A stretch of DNA of 64,000 bases from Isoetes taiwanensis (lineage: Eukaryota > Streptophyta > Lycopodiopsida > Isoetales > Isoetaceae), in NCBI GenBank assembly GCA_021234155.1, contig JAJEKV010000014.1:8885563-8949562 (forward strand). Reading direction: 5' to 3'. Position numbers and translations under genes: made by a program. Positions 1 to 10,330 of the stretch are shown here, piece after piece (position 1 is the stretch's first letter; every line of letters starts with the position of its first letter). The notes beneath the pieces were generated by a model. That model did not search any database. It was not told the origin of the DNA and was given only the letters and a program-made list of their open reading frames with translations.

Positions 1-129
1 GGCGCTCCCTGAGGAGCCATTGCCTGCGCCAAAAAATGCAATGCCTTAGCCTAATCTTTTGGCTTTCAAACTTAAGAAATAATCTGCAGACTTAAGAAAT
101 AATTTACAAAGGACTTTTAGGCTACCCAC

Positions 130-192
130 CTCGCATTGCAGAACCAGAAAGAGAGCCCCCATAGCTGCAAACAAAATCAACATTGCCTTCAT
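130..192 (-). CDS. possible first exon encoding a signal peptide (partial gene leaving the window)
   Basis: Reading leftward from an ATG at 192, 21 codons encode a short, strongly hydrophobic stretch (MKAMLILFAAMGALFLVLQC) like a secretory signal peptide. It is followed at once by a donor-like GTGGGT at 129-124. If real, the rest of the gene lies beyond the left edge of the window. A subtilase fragment lies just upstream on the same strand, and many subtilases are secreted, but I see no reading-frame link between the two. The exon is very short and a chance ORF is quite possible. Confidence 0.22.
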
Positions 193-249
193 CTCCGCCA
201 CGCCTGATCCGCTGATCGGCCCTCTGCCCTGTTTTTGCTTTTATAGCAT

Positions 250-459
250 CAAAAATGGATCGTTTCTTCCCTTTGTCCCTGAAGCCTGGCTCTCTGGCCA
301 TATCCCTGTGTCTATCACTCCAATTATATTGTCGCTGCCATATTTCGACTCTGGCCATATCCCCTTGGCTGGATTTAAGCCCAAAAATCGTGTGCAGAGA
401 TTGCTGCACCTGGATTGTTGCAGAGAACCACCAAAAAGAAAAAGAAAAATAAAGTACAC
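250..459 (-). pseudogene. subtilisin-like serine protease fragment (catalytic Asp region)
   Basis: The minus strand encodes about 50 residues typical of plant subtilases (peptidase family S8). They include [14 protein letters not shown], which corresponds to the segment before the protease core, and [13 protein letters not shown], which carries the catalytic aspartate. Right after WPES the homology moves to the neighbouring frame (GFRDKG, normally the S-F-x-D-K-G stretch), so a small indel has broken the frame. No inhibitor I9 domain, catalytic His or catalytic Ser block is visible. I read it as a short, dead fragment of a subtilase gene, not a functional protease. Confidence 0.72.
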
Positions 460-474
460 GTGTCGGCCTCGCCC

Positions 475-556
475 GAGGCAGAACCCAGAAATATTAGCTA
501 TAAAAAAATAAAAATGAGGCAGAACCCAGAAATATTAGCTATAAAAAAATAAAAAT
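475..556. repeat. perfect 41-bp tandem duplication
   Basis: The 41 bases at 475-515, starting GAGGCAGAACCCAG and ending in an A-rich run, are repeated without change at 516-556. This looks like a recent local duplication in non-coding DNA. Confidence 0.9.
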
Positions 557-1541
557 TCGAAAATGGATGTATCATTATATATGGTTTGATAGATCCAAAA
601 CTTATGCTAAAAATACCACCTGTAATAGTTAAGTGGGCACACAAAAAATAGGTAAGAAATGAAAAACACAAAATTTTGTCCTGGTTCATTGGCGTACTTT
701 AGTTCATGATGGAACCCTAAATATGCATCTCTATATGGTTGATATGGTTTATATACAATGTGATAAATAAATTGAGTTCCCAGCTTTGATAAATTTTAAG
801 ATTTCTATGAACAAATCAAATTCAGGCAGAACTAGACTTACAATTTTTTAGTCAATGAAACCGAAGAAAAGAGCACTAGTGCTTGACAACAATAAAAGTC
901 TGTTTCCCGTTTTAGCAGTTGCTTTTGATCATCAAACAAAATTGTCAGCAACAACGCTAAAAACAACTAAAAAACAAAGTACATGTTCCGCTCCTAAGCC
1001 TCCTCCTCTGCAGTCCTATTGTTCTGGTCAAACCTAACTCCAATATCTAAACCTCCTCGCTATGTTCAATCCTGTTGTTCTGGTCAAACCGAACCCCTTG
1101 TTTGGTATATAGCTGGAACTGGAGATTTTGTTGGGACCGCTATGGTCGACATTTCAAATCATGTAGGCTGAGAATTTTTAACCCAGGAATTCCCCACTTA
1201 CTACAGTATAGTACTCTATCTCGCTCCATTTGCCCTTCCACTTGCACCCCATTGGTCCATAAGGTATGTTCACCCAAACCTTCTTCGACAAAAAGGTAGA
1301 GCCTATAAATTAAATTGAATATTTTTTTTTCTCGAACTAAAACCGTGTAAGTTAAAATTCACAAAAATGAAGGGGGGCCGTATTATTTAGTAGGTCATGG
1401 TGTTTTCCCTGAAATTCAAATACATGGCACCAACTCCAGTTAATGCATATACAACAGCCTTCTCTTTTGACTGTGGGGATGTCTAAAGGCTTCACAAAAA
1501 AGACTCTGTTCAAGAACATAGAAATTTGTCAAGGCAAAGGC
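557..1541. other. no gene recognised
   Basis: AT-rich DNA between the subtilase remnant and the 3' end of the mitochondrial carrier gene. Open frames are short (60-74 codons) and resemble no family I know. The stretch near 1541 and leftward is probably the 3' UTR of the minus-strand carrier gene. A pair of related segments with TGTTCTGGTCAAACC lies at about 1019-1034 and 1075-1090. Confidence 0.5.
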
Positions 1542-4500
1542 TTAACTTAAGGATAACCTCTTCTTTATATCTTCATACACTATGTATGTAATGCTGGCTG
1601 CTGGTGCCACTTTCAGTAGGTTTGGCATAAGACCCTTGTAAAATCCTGATATTCCTTCCTGCTTCAAAGTCTTCACAAAGACATCTGTCATGCCCTTGTA
1701 CTTCACAGGGGAATCAGGAGACTGAGCTTGTAGCCTGCATAAGAATCAAAGAACATAAAGCATAAGAGTCAAGTATTTTATGGATGGTAATTCAGTAAAA
1801 AGAAATGATTGCAACTAAATCACAATGACCTCGGAGTTCTTACAATATAAATGGCTCATCTTATGCTTTGTTAGTTTAATGGATATATTTCACAAACAAG
1901 ACAGAATAGAATGTCTCTACTGTAGACGATGCAATAAAACATAAGGAAAATATTTTCATAACGTGCATCGTTGCCATGGATAAAAAATTTATGAGGCATG
2001 ATTCAGAAGGTAAAAGCGTGGTATCTTTGGACCTTGTGCGAATAACTTGCAATGGATAAACACAAGTTGCTCCAGTAGCTCCAGATATAGTTCCACAAGC
2101 CAACTGAGTCCATGCACCCGGTTCTGTATATAACCAACAAGTTAGATATGGCAAAGACCATTGAGTGTCATAAGTCCACAATAAACCTAAGTCAACACTG
2201 AATATAGCACCAAGTACCATAGTGACAGATATCTTGCTGAAGTATGGATATCTTCATAATAGAATACAACCTATCATGGTCCTGACAGCCTTAAAATTCC
2301 AACAAAAACAGACAGCTTCAAATGGGAATATTAAAAGTGGCATAAACAGCAGGAATTTTAACATTGATCCTTCACACTTGTTGGCGGAAACCCTAGAGTT
2401 GAAATATTCAAAAGATGGTATAAACAGGGCAAGTATAAAATCTCGCTACAGTCATTGGCAGACTATAACGGCCCCACATAAGATAGAAATCTTTTCAGTT
2501 GAAGTCAATGCTAATGTCAAGATAAACTGCAGGCTGTTAGTATAAAAGTCTAAGGCTATAACTAATAATAAAAAAGAGAGACTGAGGTATAGCCACGCCA
2601 TCATCATGGCCGAAGGCAATTAGCCAATCATATCGCTGCCCAATCTCCAGTGGTGTTGATTGGAAAAGATTGGCCAATTGCAATTGGCATTTTGCCATAA
2701 AACAAAAAACAGTTCTACATCCAAAAGTAGGCATGAAATTAAGAACCTGTTGTGAAGTGGGTGGCAACTGAGTAACAATGTGCTCCCATTTCACACCTTT
2801 CGCCACAAAGCAGCAGACCCCTGCCTGGACAAATTGGCCACTTTTCTCCCCAAAACCACTTTGCTTCCATGTGTAAATGTCAATAGCAGCTACTGATCCC
2901 AATTTGGTCAAGACTGATGATGATATCTAGGTGCACCAGCATGGTTCTAGATGCTGCATGTGCAGGTTAGAAAGCGTTTCTACTTAGGTTTCAAAAATAG
3001 GGTTACCAAAATTTTGAGAGAGAACTAGTTGGCAACAAGCGATTGGAAAGGGCAATAGGGTGGCTGACTGTGATTGGCTCCAACCAAATATACCAACCTT
3101 AATCATATGTCCAAAAATACCAACCTTAAAACCATACATCCGACAGACTTTCCTTCCCCACTTTTTCAAAAGGTTATTGTGGCACAAACCAGACTCCCAA
3201 AATCCTGAATGCTGTAACACTTGAATCATAGCCAAAAAGAGCTTCAAAAGATGTTGCTTTCTCTACATTGTGTGTACTGCTGTCATAATAGACTAAGCCA
3301 AAAACTTGGTGGCAAGCAGAGGTATGTTCTGTCACTCCATTTTGAGCATGAGCATAGGAATTGTTCTAATACCATTAGCAACATAACACTCATTGATTGC
3401 ATGATTTACATACTTGCTGGTTCTCAAAACCCAACTTGAGGCCTAACTGATTCTAAGCAACAGTATGGAACTCTTTAAAGATTGGAAAAAACCGATTCTT
3501 AGGGGCATGCATTATACTCATCTGCAATACTCCCCCTAAAAATTTTGCAGGCACATAAAAGATCTGATGAACCAGCTCAAAGAGGCCTGGCATCCCTGGA
3601 AATGGCTCAAGAAGTTGGATTATCACGATAAGAAGCTTCATGTTTTGAGCGTTTGGTGTTGCAATCTTGGCATCCTTTGACCATGTGAACAGCAGAAATT
3701 TTTGAAAGCATGAGCACTAAAGCATGCATGCCAAAGATATTCCTCTGTGAAATTTCTTGCCACACATCCGATTACAGAGAACTTAAGGATGCCCTAACGA
3801 CCCTATCTTGTTCCTATGCCTGTGATCGTTACGAGGCAGAAAAATTATTGAAGTATGAGCAAACAGAAACATTTTGACTCCAAAAAAATAATGGACCAAA
3901 CCGTGCCAATGAAAGAAGGTTAGTTTGCTAGCCGGGAACCTGATCAATTTCTTTAACATTTAAACTCAGTGAATAATCAAATTACCGCATTTGATCCCGA
4001 CTGACATACCTGAACATTTCCTATGGTGATTAAAGTGGACTTCTCAACTTAAGGACCGTGTAACAGGTCAGCAGACAGGTCATCAGATCCTTTAAGATGC
4101 CTTGATGCATCATAGTCCACCATGCAGTATTTAAAAGCGGAGGAAACGTAGCATCAAAGGTAATCATCCTGAAAAATATACTACTGAAAATTCAGATGTA
4201 GTAAATTGATTAGAACTTAGTAACTTTTAAATTTCAGCACTGTGACTTAAAATGTTCCTTCAATCAACAGAACCAGCAAGTAACTTTCTTTGCTGATTGT
4301 TTCGTCCGCTGGCTATCCACCTTTTCTTTACCTCTTGATCATAATCGAATTGCACTCTCTTATCTGCCTTGCCATTCAATCCCGTTAAGCCAAAAATTCT
4401 GAACCTCATTGACCGTCCAAATAACATTCCTTTGTGTTTTTACTGTTGTAGAAACATGTAAATATTGACTTTCTGCTCTCGAGAAGTAAATGATCGTGTC

Positions 4501-7500
4501 TTATTCAATAAGGTTTCCTCCTGCCCACTGATAACGCGCCCTTGAGTGATTTGAACTTGCTAATGCAATCTGTCACATGGTACACCTGTCCTTTGACTAA
4601 AGACTGGTTCGCGCATTCTTGTAAGAGTACAAGAGCAGTCTTGAACGTTGCATAAGGTCAACATTGGTGCCTCAATTCTGCATCGCCTAATACCTTAAAG
4701 ATAAATGATGTAAAACCTTCTCATTATTTCAGCATCTGTATAAAACTTCCAATCTAACTTAAGCACTTACATTTGAGGTCTATTCGGATCAAATAAGCCT
4801 CAAGAAGTTCCTCCCGTCGGCCAATACTGGATTTGATATCATTTCCAGGGATCTAAAAACCCCATCCTGTTGCGGATCTATGACTATAGTATTTCCTAAG
4901 CCTGAAACTGACCCTCCCAGTGTATATACTAGAGATCAATCCTCTCTCCCATAATAGAAATTATAAAAATCAAGAAATAGTGTTAGATCCAGTATCTTCC
5001 TTTAAATTTGGCAAAAATTGCTGAACATTACAGGCTCAAGAAGCTACAAAAGATCTTCGATGTGCATAATCAGCCACCAGATTATGATAAAAAGGTGAAA
5101 AACTCGCTCTTGTGCGTTACTGATATGAAGACTGTAAGATCTTACAAGATCAATTCTCAATTACCCCAAAAATAATACAGCATTCTTGTACTACGGGAAA
5201 TCTTGATGTAAATTTGCTCAAATGAGACAAGATTAGAACGACATTATTATTCATAAGATGAAGTGAACATGAAAGAGCACCCAAGAACACAGCAAGCTGG
5301 AGAAACTGAAGTACGAGTGATGTGTGACTTATATAGCCGCATCTGATGACGTGGACAAAGACAAGTCCTGTCGCGTCGCACTAGATTTAAGGAGATTTTT
5401 CTAGACATTTTAGTTGATGGTTTCATTCTTAACCTGGTTATCTTGATATCGATCACCCAAAATTCTGAATAGGGCAATTCAGGGTATCCTCTCATCAACT
5501 GGAAATTGAGCTGGGTCGTGCTAAACATATTAGCCGAGAAGATAGAAGATGCAATTTATGTAATTTGGATATGGTGGAGTCTGAGGAATACTTCATCTTT
5601 GCCTGCCCTGTCTATTTTAGCATAAGAGGAAGATATCTCTGCCTTTTTAGACACTCAACATCCTCACAGCAGCTTATGAAGTACTATGACGTATCTTCAT
5701 TATGCATGACCTTGCTCAGAAACGAAGGAGCTCCTCAAAGATAGGAATGGAAGCAGCCGGCCCAAATGGCCTAAAGCAAACAGAAGTTTCTTCGTTTTTC
5801 CTTGTTGACAAAGAGGCGCAACAAAGCAGAAAGATAGACAGCCCTCCAAAGAAACGAAAACTTCATGATGTTAGAGGAGTGATATTAACGACCCCTGCGA
5901 AAGTAAAACGGGCAGCAAAACAGAAGCACAAGCAACCTTTTGAATCTTTCCAGAAGAGGAGTCAGAAAAGGAGTCATAATTCAGGGGAAACGAAGTCAAA
6001 TGCCGATATCAGAGCATACCTTGGAGCAGCCAAGATGGTATTGGATCATTTCTTAGAAATTTTTGTTGAATTTGAACTTGGTGTTTTTATGATAGATTAT
6101 GTTGTGTCTCGGAGTCTATTGCCTATCTTGCAGTATATTCTTGGTCTCATAACCCCTATGGGTCTTTTATGAGTAAATATTTTTTTCTTTCAAATTCTAA
6201 CACTAGTATTCTGCTAACTAGGCAGGGAACAAAGAGGTTTCCTAAGGATGATGGTGAACTCAGCTATCAAATGAACAATGATACTAATAAGCCATTGCTT
6301 GGATGCTTATTGCAGAAGAGAACAAAGGCATCCTCAAGGAAGACTGCCTTCCCAGTCAAATGCTAATTGAAAACATACTTTGATAAGGTTGGGATGATAA
6401 GATCTACACTTACCAGTGTCATTTAAAAGAAAGCGGCGTGATAAATCTTTTAGTGTTTCGTATGCAGCCAAATCTATGCCTGCATATGGAATGATTCCTA
6501 TTAGTGAGGGAATGAGACCTCTAAAAAATGCTTGAGGCCCTTCATATATGAAGATGTCTCTCAGGAGCCTTGACATGTGAGGAGCTTTTCCATCCAAGCA
6601 AGGATATGTCTGTAACCTTGTCTTCACAACATCCATTGGGTACACAATTGTCTGGGCTATAGCACCAGCGGTACCCCCTGCAAAAAGCCTTTCAAGACCA
6701 CCAATGTCTCCTTTCCTTCCTCGCCATTCACTGGCCAAAATGAAGTCCTTGATCAGTTCAAACGAATAAAATTTGATTGCAGATTCTGGTGCTACCTTCA
6801 CAACATTAATTCCATTTCCCCGAAAATACCCTGCCACGCCACTCTCCTTATATATCCTCATGAGCCCTTTAATAACACCTTCTCTTTCCGTCGTAGTTTG
6901 GACCTGGAGCAAAACCTTTAACCGATCAAGAGGAGCTGTGGAGGTACGTGACACAGCACCAGCAATTCCACCAGCTATAAGATATTTAGACGCATTCACA
7001 TGACGACTGATGCCTTCTGGAATAACTGCCTGTTCTCCAATGTCGACTTGGCTAAACTTTTCCCAGTATTGATAAATGCCTGTTAATGTTGCTTTACGTG
7101 GGTATAGCAATAAAAAATCCCGCCATTCTTCAAAAGTAATGATACCATTATTATCCTGGTCCATGCGGTCAACAAATCTAGAAAGGTCTTTGTCATTGAA
7201 GTTTATACCTGCCAAAATAAGTAAGCAGATTGTAAATCCAAGAATAAATTACAGTTACAAATGCAACATACCACAAGAAACATGTTACACCTTCAAGCAT
7301 GATGGCAAATAACTATCTCATTTATGCTGCAAGTTAATGTATGCATTGGCATGACAATAGCATAACATATGGTACTTCTTTTCGTAACGAAAAAGATCTA
7401 CAATGACAATAATTTGATTATTTATGAAGCATAAGAATCGTCTTCTAGGAACAAGATACTAAAACTTAGAAACATGCATGGCTGCAGAAAGAACAGAATG

Positions 7501-8044
7501 AGACTAATAGAGCAAGAGACTGGACCTGCTCTTTATGGCAAGAGATGAAACCTGCTCTGGAGAGGGCAGCTCGGAGTTCCTCCGGCTGAATGTAGCCATC
7601 ATTGCTGACATCGATCTGTTGAAATATTTGATACAGCTCCATCTCCTTTTCATCAATATAATTCTTGAACTCTTCATAGTCTATTCGACCATCCTGATTA
7701 CAATCGCATGCCTGCAGCAAGTCTTGGGCATACTTATAATGGGAAGGTATAGATAAGGACTTAAAACCCTCCTCAATTTCGACATGATCCAGCCTTCCAG
7801 AATGAGACTTATCAAACATACCAAAGAGATTATGAATCCTCCGTTCCCTCTGTTCCCCAGTTTCATCAAGGGCTATGGCTACATCCCTCAATGAAATGGC
7901 TCTTGGCTTGGCAGCACAAACTTTAAAATCCTTCTCCTCTACATCCACCGAAACTTGCTCTATTTTGGCACCCGCTGCTGCCGTAGTCGCAGATGCACCA
8001 GCAGCAGCAGCAGCAGCTGTTGACGCCATTGCAAAATCCTTCAA
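1542..8044 (-). CDS. APC: calcium-dependent mitochondrial ATP-Mg/Pi carrier (SCaMC/APC type), 4 exons
   Basis: Coding exons, in gene order: 8044-7552, 7208-6414, 2123-2033 and 1734-1542; 1572 nt in frame, 523 aa. All introns are GT-AG (343, 4290 and 298 bp). The N-terminus is Ala-rich, followed by four canonical EF-hand loops at about residues 78-89, 114-125, 145-156 and 181-192. Three mitochondrial-carrier repeats follow, each with its signature (PLDRLK, PMDVVK, PLQVIR; the third has Q in place of the acidic residue, as in plant relatives). The family exchanges ATP-Mg for phosphate across the inner mitochondrial membrane, and the EF-hands face the intermembrane space and sense calcium. The second exon junction rebuilds the conserved ALSRAG-INF linker. 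Met at 8029 is an alternative start. Known plant APC proteins are about 475-500 aa, so the Ala-rich leader is a modest extension. I see no lesion. Confidence 0.93.
5469..5744 (+). pseudogene. LINE reverse-transcriptase C-terminal fragment (non-L1-like)
   Basis: Frame 5469-5744 reads [20 protein letters not shown], then [20 protein letters not shown] and [11 protein letters not shown]. The order FR.S.H.L.IE.GR, then CxxC, then ESE.(H/Y)F...CP.Y..IR..Y is the cysteine/histidine tail found after the RT domain in some non-LTR retrotransposons; the usual His is Tyr here. An in-frame TGA lies just upstream and the RT core is missing, so it is a dead 3' fragment. It sits antisense in intron 2 of the carrier gene. 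The exact LINE clade is not certain. Confidence 0.6.
5702..6172 (+). other. unassigned Lys/Arg-rich open frame in the carrier intron
   Basis: A 156-codon open frame overlapping the end of the LINE tail in another frame. It has an NLS-like run (PPKKRKLHD) and a Lys/Gln-rich middle, then turns hydrophobic. A second short open frame (6169-6366) follows after a splice-acceptor-like CTAACTAG at about 6215-6222. I recognise no family. It could be a captured gene fragment, a LINE-associated sequence or chance. Confidence 0.2.
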
Positions 8045-8685
8045 CCCAAAATCATAGGATTCATCCCGGTCACTAATTCCGTAATCAGGTCCCTCATTGA
8101 CGAATTCAAAAAGGCAACAATTCCAAAAAACAGAATCAAGTAGCCATGGATAACGAGGCAGCCGTAGTAGCCATGGACTAAACGTGCTGCCTTGATGGTA
8201 ATGCTGGATTGCGGAGCTTCTGCCTAGTGTCCCACATAGCTATCAGGAAGCTTTCGTTAATGACTTGACTAAATGGTAAACTAAGGGCACCAACCGGATA
8301 CTCTGAGCTGTCGGAAAAGTAAGGGCCACGATACGCTGAAAACACGTTTTATCAGGAATATATTCGAGTTTTCAACCGGCAGGACGGGCTGGCAGCTACA
8401 GCGCATAGCAAGGGGCTGGTTTTGATCCCATCCTCACTTAGGCCCTATTTCGCCTTGGACTTGGAAGCCAAGCGCACCAAAATCCGTTCCATGCTCTGCT
8501 TGACCTGGCCTTGGTGCCTACGTGGCCCAGGAATCGCCCTGGGCTTTCAAAAGGGGGGGCTACCCTTCTGGGCGAACCTAGCCAAGCTGTTGCCGGTGAA
8601 ACGAGCTTCACCACCGACCCCATGTAGACTCTCTCCGTGTTCTTCCACCGACGTGTTCTTTGGTAAGCTTGGTTGTTACAGGTTA
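8045..8685. other. 5' flank of the carrier gene; no gene recognised
   Basis: This stretch should contain the promoter and 5' UTR of the minus-strand carrier gene. An open frame of 128 codons at 8422-8808 runs into the adjacent transposable element and resembles nothing known to me, so I do not call it a gene. Confidence 0.4.
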
Positions 8686-9473
8686 GGCCCTTTTTCCACA
8701 ATAGTCGCAAAATATGGTTGTCATATACAATACCATAATTGGGTCATCTTTTTCGTCGGTGGTGTAATCTCACATCGACACCTGTCCTATGCCAATATCA
8801 CGGAATAACAATCGGGAGCACAAATTCTCGATGACCTGTAGAGCCGGTGGCTTTTTGCACAGAAGCGGCCAGAGGTGACCGGACAGATCCGACTATGGCG
8901 GTTCCAGATCCGGCGATGGGGTCTCAGTGGCGATGGCATTTCAGATCCTGCAGGGCTGGAGAGCTAACAGACGCCATAGCCAGGAGCTCGAGCCAAGAAG
9001 CAAACAGAGCAACACAAAAACGACTCCCCAATTATTGTATTGTTAGGGTAAGCTAACTGGTCCAAGATTCCCAGTTAGCTGCTCCCGGCTTCGCTTACCC
9101 TATAACAATATATGACACAATTTGTGACTTCAGGGCTAAAAATAAGATACACAAATTTAAACTTGTTTTTCCACTGCATGGTAGTCATAAAATATGACAC
9201 CACTAAATTACTAGTGGAAAAACATGAAAAAATAAGACACATCTTATTTTTAGTTATAATTTCGAATAAGACTAGGTGTCTTATTTGATGGCGGGGGAAA
9301 TTCCCCGGAATAAAATAAGACTCTATTTACAATCCAACCCTATTCCGAACATAAATAAGACATGTCTTATATTTATAGTGGAAAAATGATTTTCTTTTAG
9401 GACCATAGGTGGCCAAATATCATTTGATAAAATATGTGACTTTTGGAAATACGACTACCGTGGAAAAAGGGCC
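8686..9473. mobile_element. PIF/Harbinger-like non-autonomous element with 22-bp TIRs and TTA TSD
   Basis: The left end GGCCCTTTTTCCAC-AA-TAGTCG and the inverted right end GGCCCTTTTTCCAC-GG-TAGTCG match at 20 of 22 positions. Each end is flanked by TTA (8683-8685 and 9474-9476), the target-site duplication typical of Tourist/PIF-Harbinger elements. The 788-bp interior has no transposase. A diverged copy of the terminal sequence (TTTTTCCACTGCATGGTAGTC) recurs internally near 9167, so the element may be composite. Several AATAAGAC motifs repeat in its right half. Confidence 0.85.
9038..9110. repeat. nested hairpin inside the TIR element
   Basis: TATTGTTAGGGTAAGC at 9038-9053 pairs with GCTTACCCTATAACAATA at 9093-9110, with a two-base bulge. 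Inside it, TAACTGG and CCAGTTA form a second stem. The hairpin lies between the GC-richer left part (about 8790-9035) and the AT-rich right part of the element, and may mark one end of an older inserted segment. Confidence 0.7.
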
Positions 9474-9476
9474 TTA

Positions 9477-10330
9477 TTCATCAGAGTCAGGAACTCTCTA
9501 ACAAGCTATAGAAAAAGCCCCGACTTGGGCGCATGTGATGAGGCCAAATCGGGTCTGAAGAGTTCTGGATTACTGTCAAGAGTTCGGCTTTGATCTTTTC
9601 GTTGATATAAAAGGGAGAAGTAGGCATCCATCGAGCGGAAGCCAAATGAGCCTTGGTTTGCTGGATAGAATAGAAGGAGCCTAAAGGTGCAGGAGAATTA
9701 ACTGGCATGTTGTTTCTGTGCCAACTTTTAGAGATGCTATGGCAGGATATGGAGCGCCTCCTCAGGAAAATAGAAAGAACTAATAAGGAGGAAGTCATGA
9801 CAAAATTGATTTATCTGAGTTTGTGGATGATAGGTGGAGCTTTGCTTGTTGTTTACCGCGGCTATTTCTCGCCGGTTCTTGCAAGGGCTCCAGATTTCGG
9901 AGTTCGTTCTTATTGGGCTTAAGACAACAACGGCAGAGGCTTCTGCCTATGAGAAAATCCCTCGACATAGTCATAGCCAACGAATATCGCAATGAAAATT
10001 GGTTAAATTAGAACTGGAGGTTTTTTTTCCTCTGTTGTAGATTCTAGGCTGTAGTCTTTTGCTCCCTAGCTGTTTAGATAAGAGCATGGTCTTTTTCTAC
10101 TCACCTCATCATGAGGTCGCCCACTCATTAGCAGAGTACTCTTACCGTTTCCTGGCTTCATATGTATATGTATAAACTTCTTTCTTTAAAACTTCTGTTA
10201 ATTGCTTGAATTCAACACTGATTATACTGTGGAATGGTTTTGGTTATGTCATGTGTTCTTTTTCCTCCTTTTAGGCATAGGAATGATGTTTGATATGGTT
10301 CTTTAATCAGGTCTCAAATATGGAAAGCCC
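9477..10330. other. unassigned stretch between TIR element and Helitron
   Basis: Short open frames occur on both strands (for example 9707-9922 plus and 9487-9798 minus). None matches a family I know, and the frames break every 60-100 codons. The Helitron helicase frame ends at about 10331 without its C-terminal motifs. No CTRR-type end with a preceding hairpin is obvious, so the Helitron 3' end is probably deleted. Confidence 0.35.

Larger units (their letters stand above)
2124..6413. other. 4.3-kb intron 2 of the mitochondrial carrier gene
   Basis: The donor GTAAGT lies at 6413-6408 and the acceptor TATACAG at 2130-2124, both on the minus strand. The intron holds a LINE reverse-transcriptase tail at 5469-5744 on the opposite strand and an unassigned Lys-rich ORF at 5702-6172. 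From about 2220 to 5460 I see only short open frames with no recognisable family. Its length relative to introns 1 and 3 (about 0.3 kb each) is probably due to transposon insertion. Confidence 0.85.

Noticed and set aside
2537-2911. 124-codon minus-strand ORF in the carrier intron
   Set aside because: No family similarity, no splice sites linking it to the carrier exons, and it is made partly of ATTGGCCAAT-like repeats.
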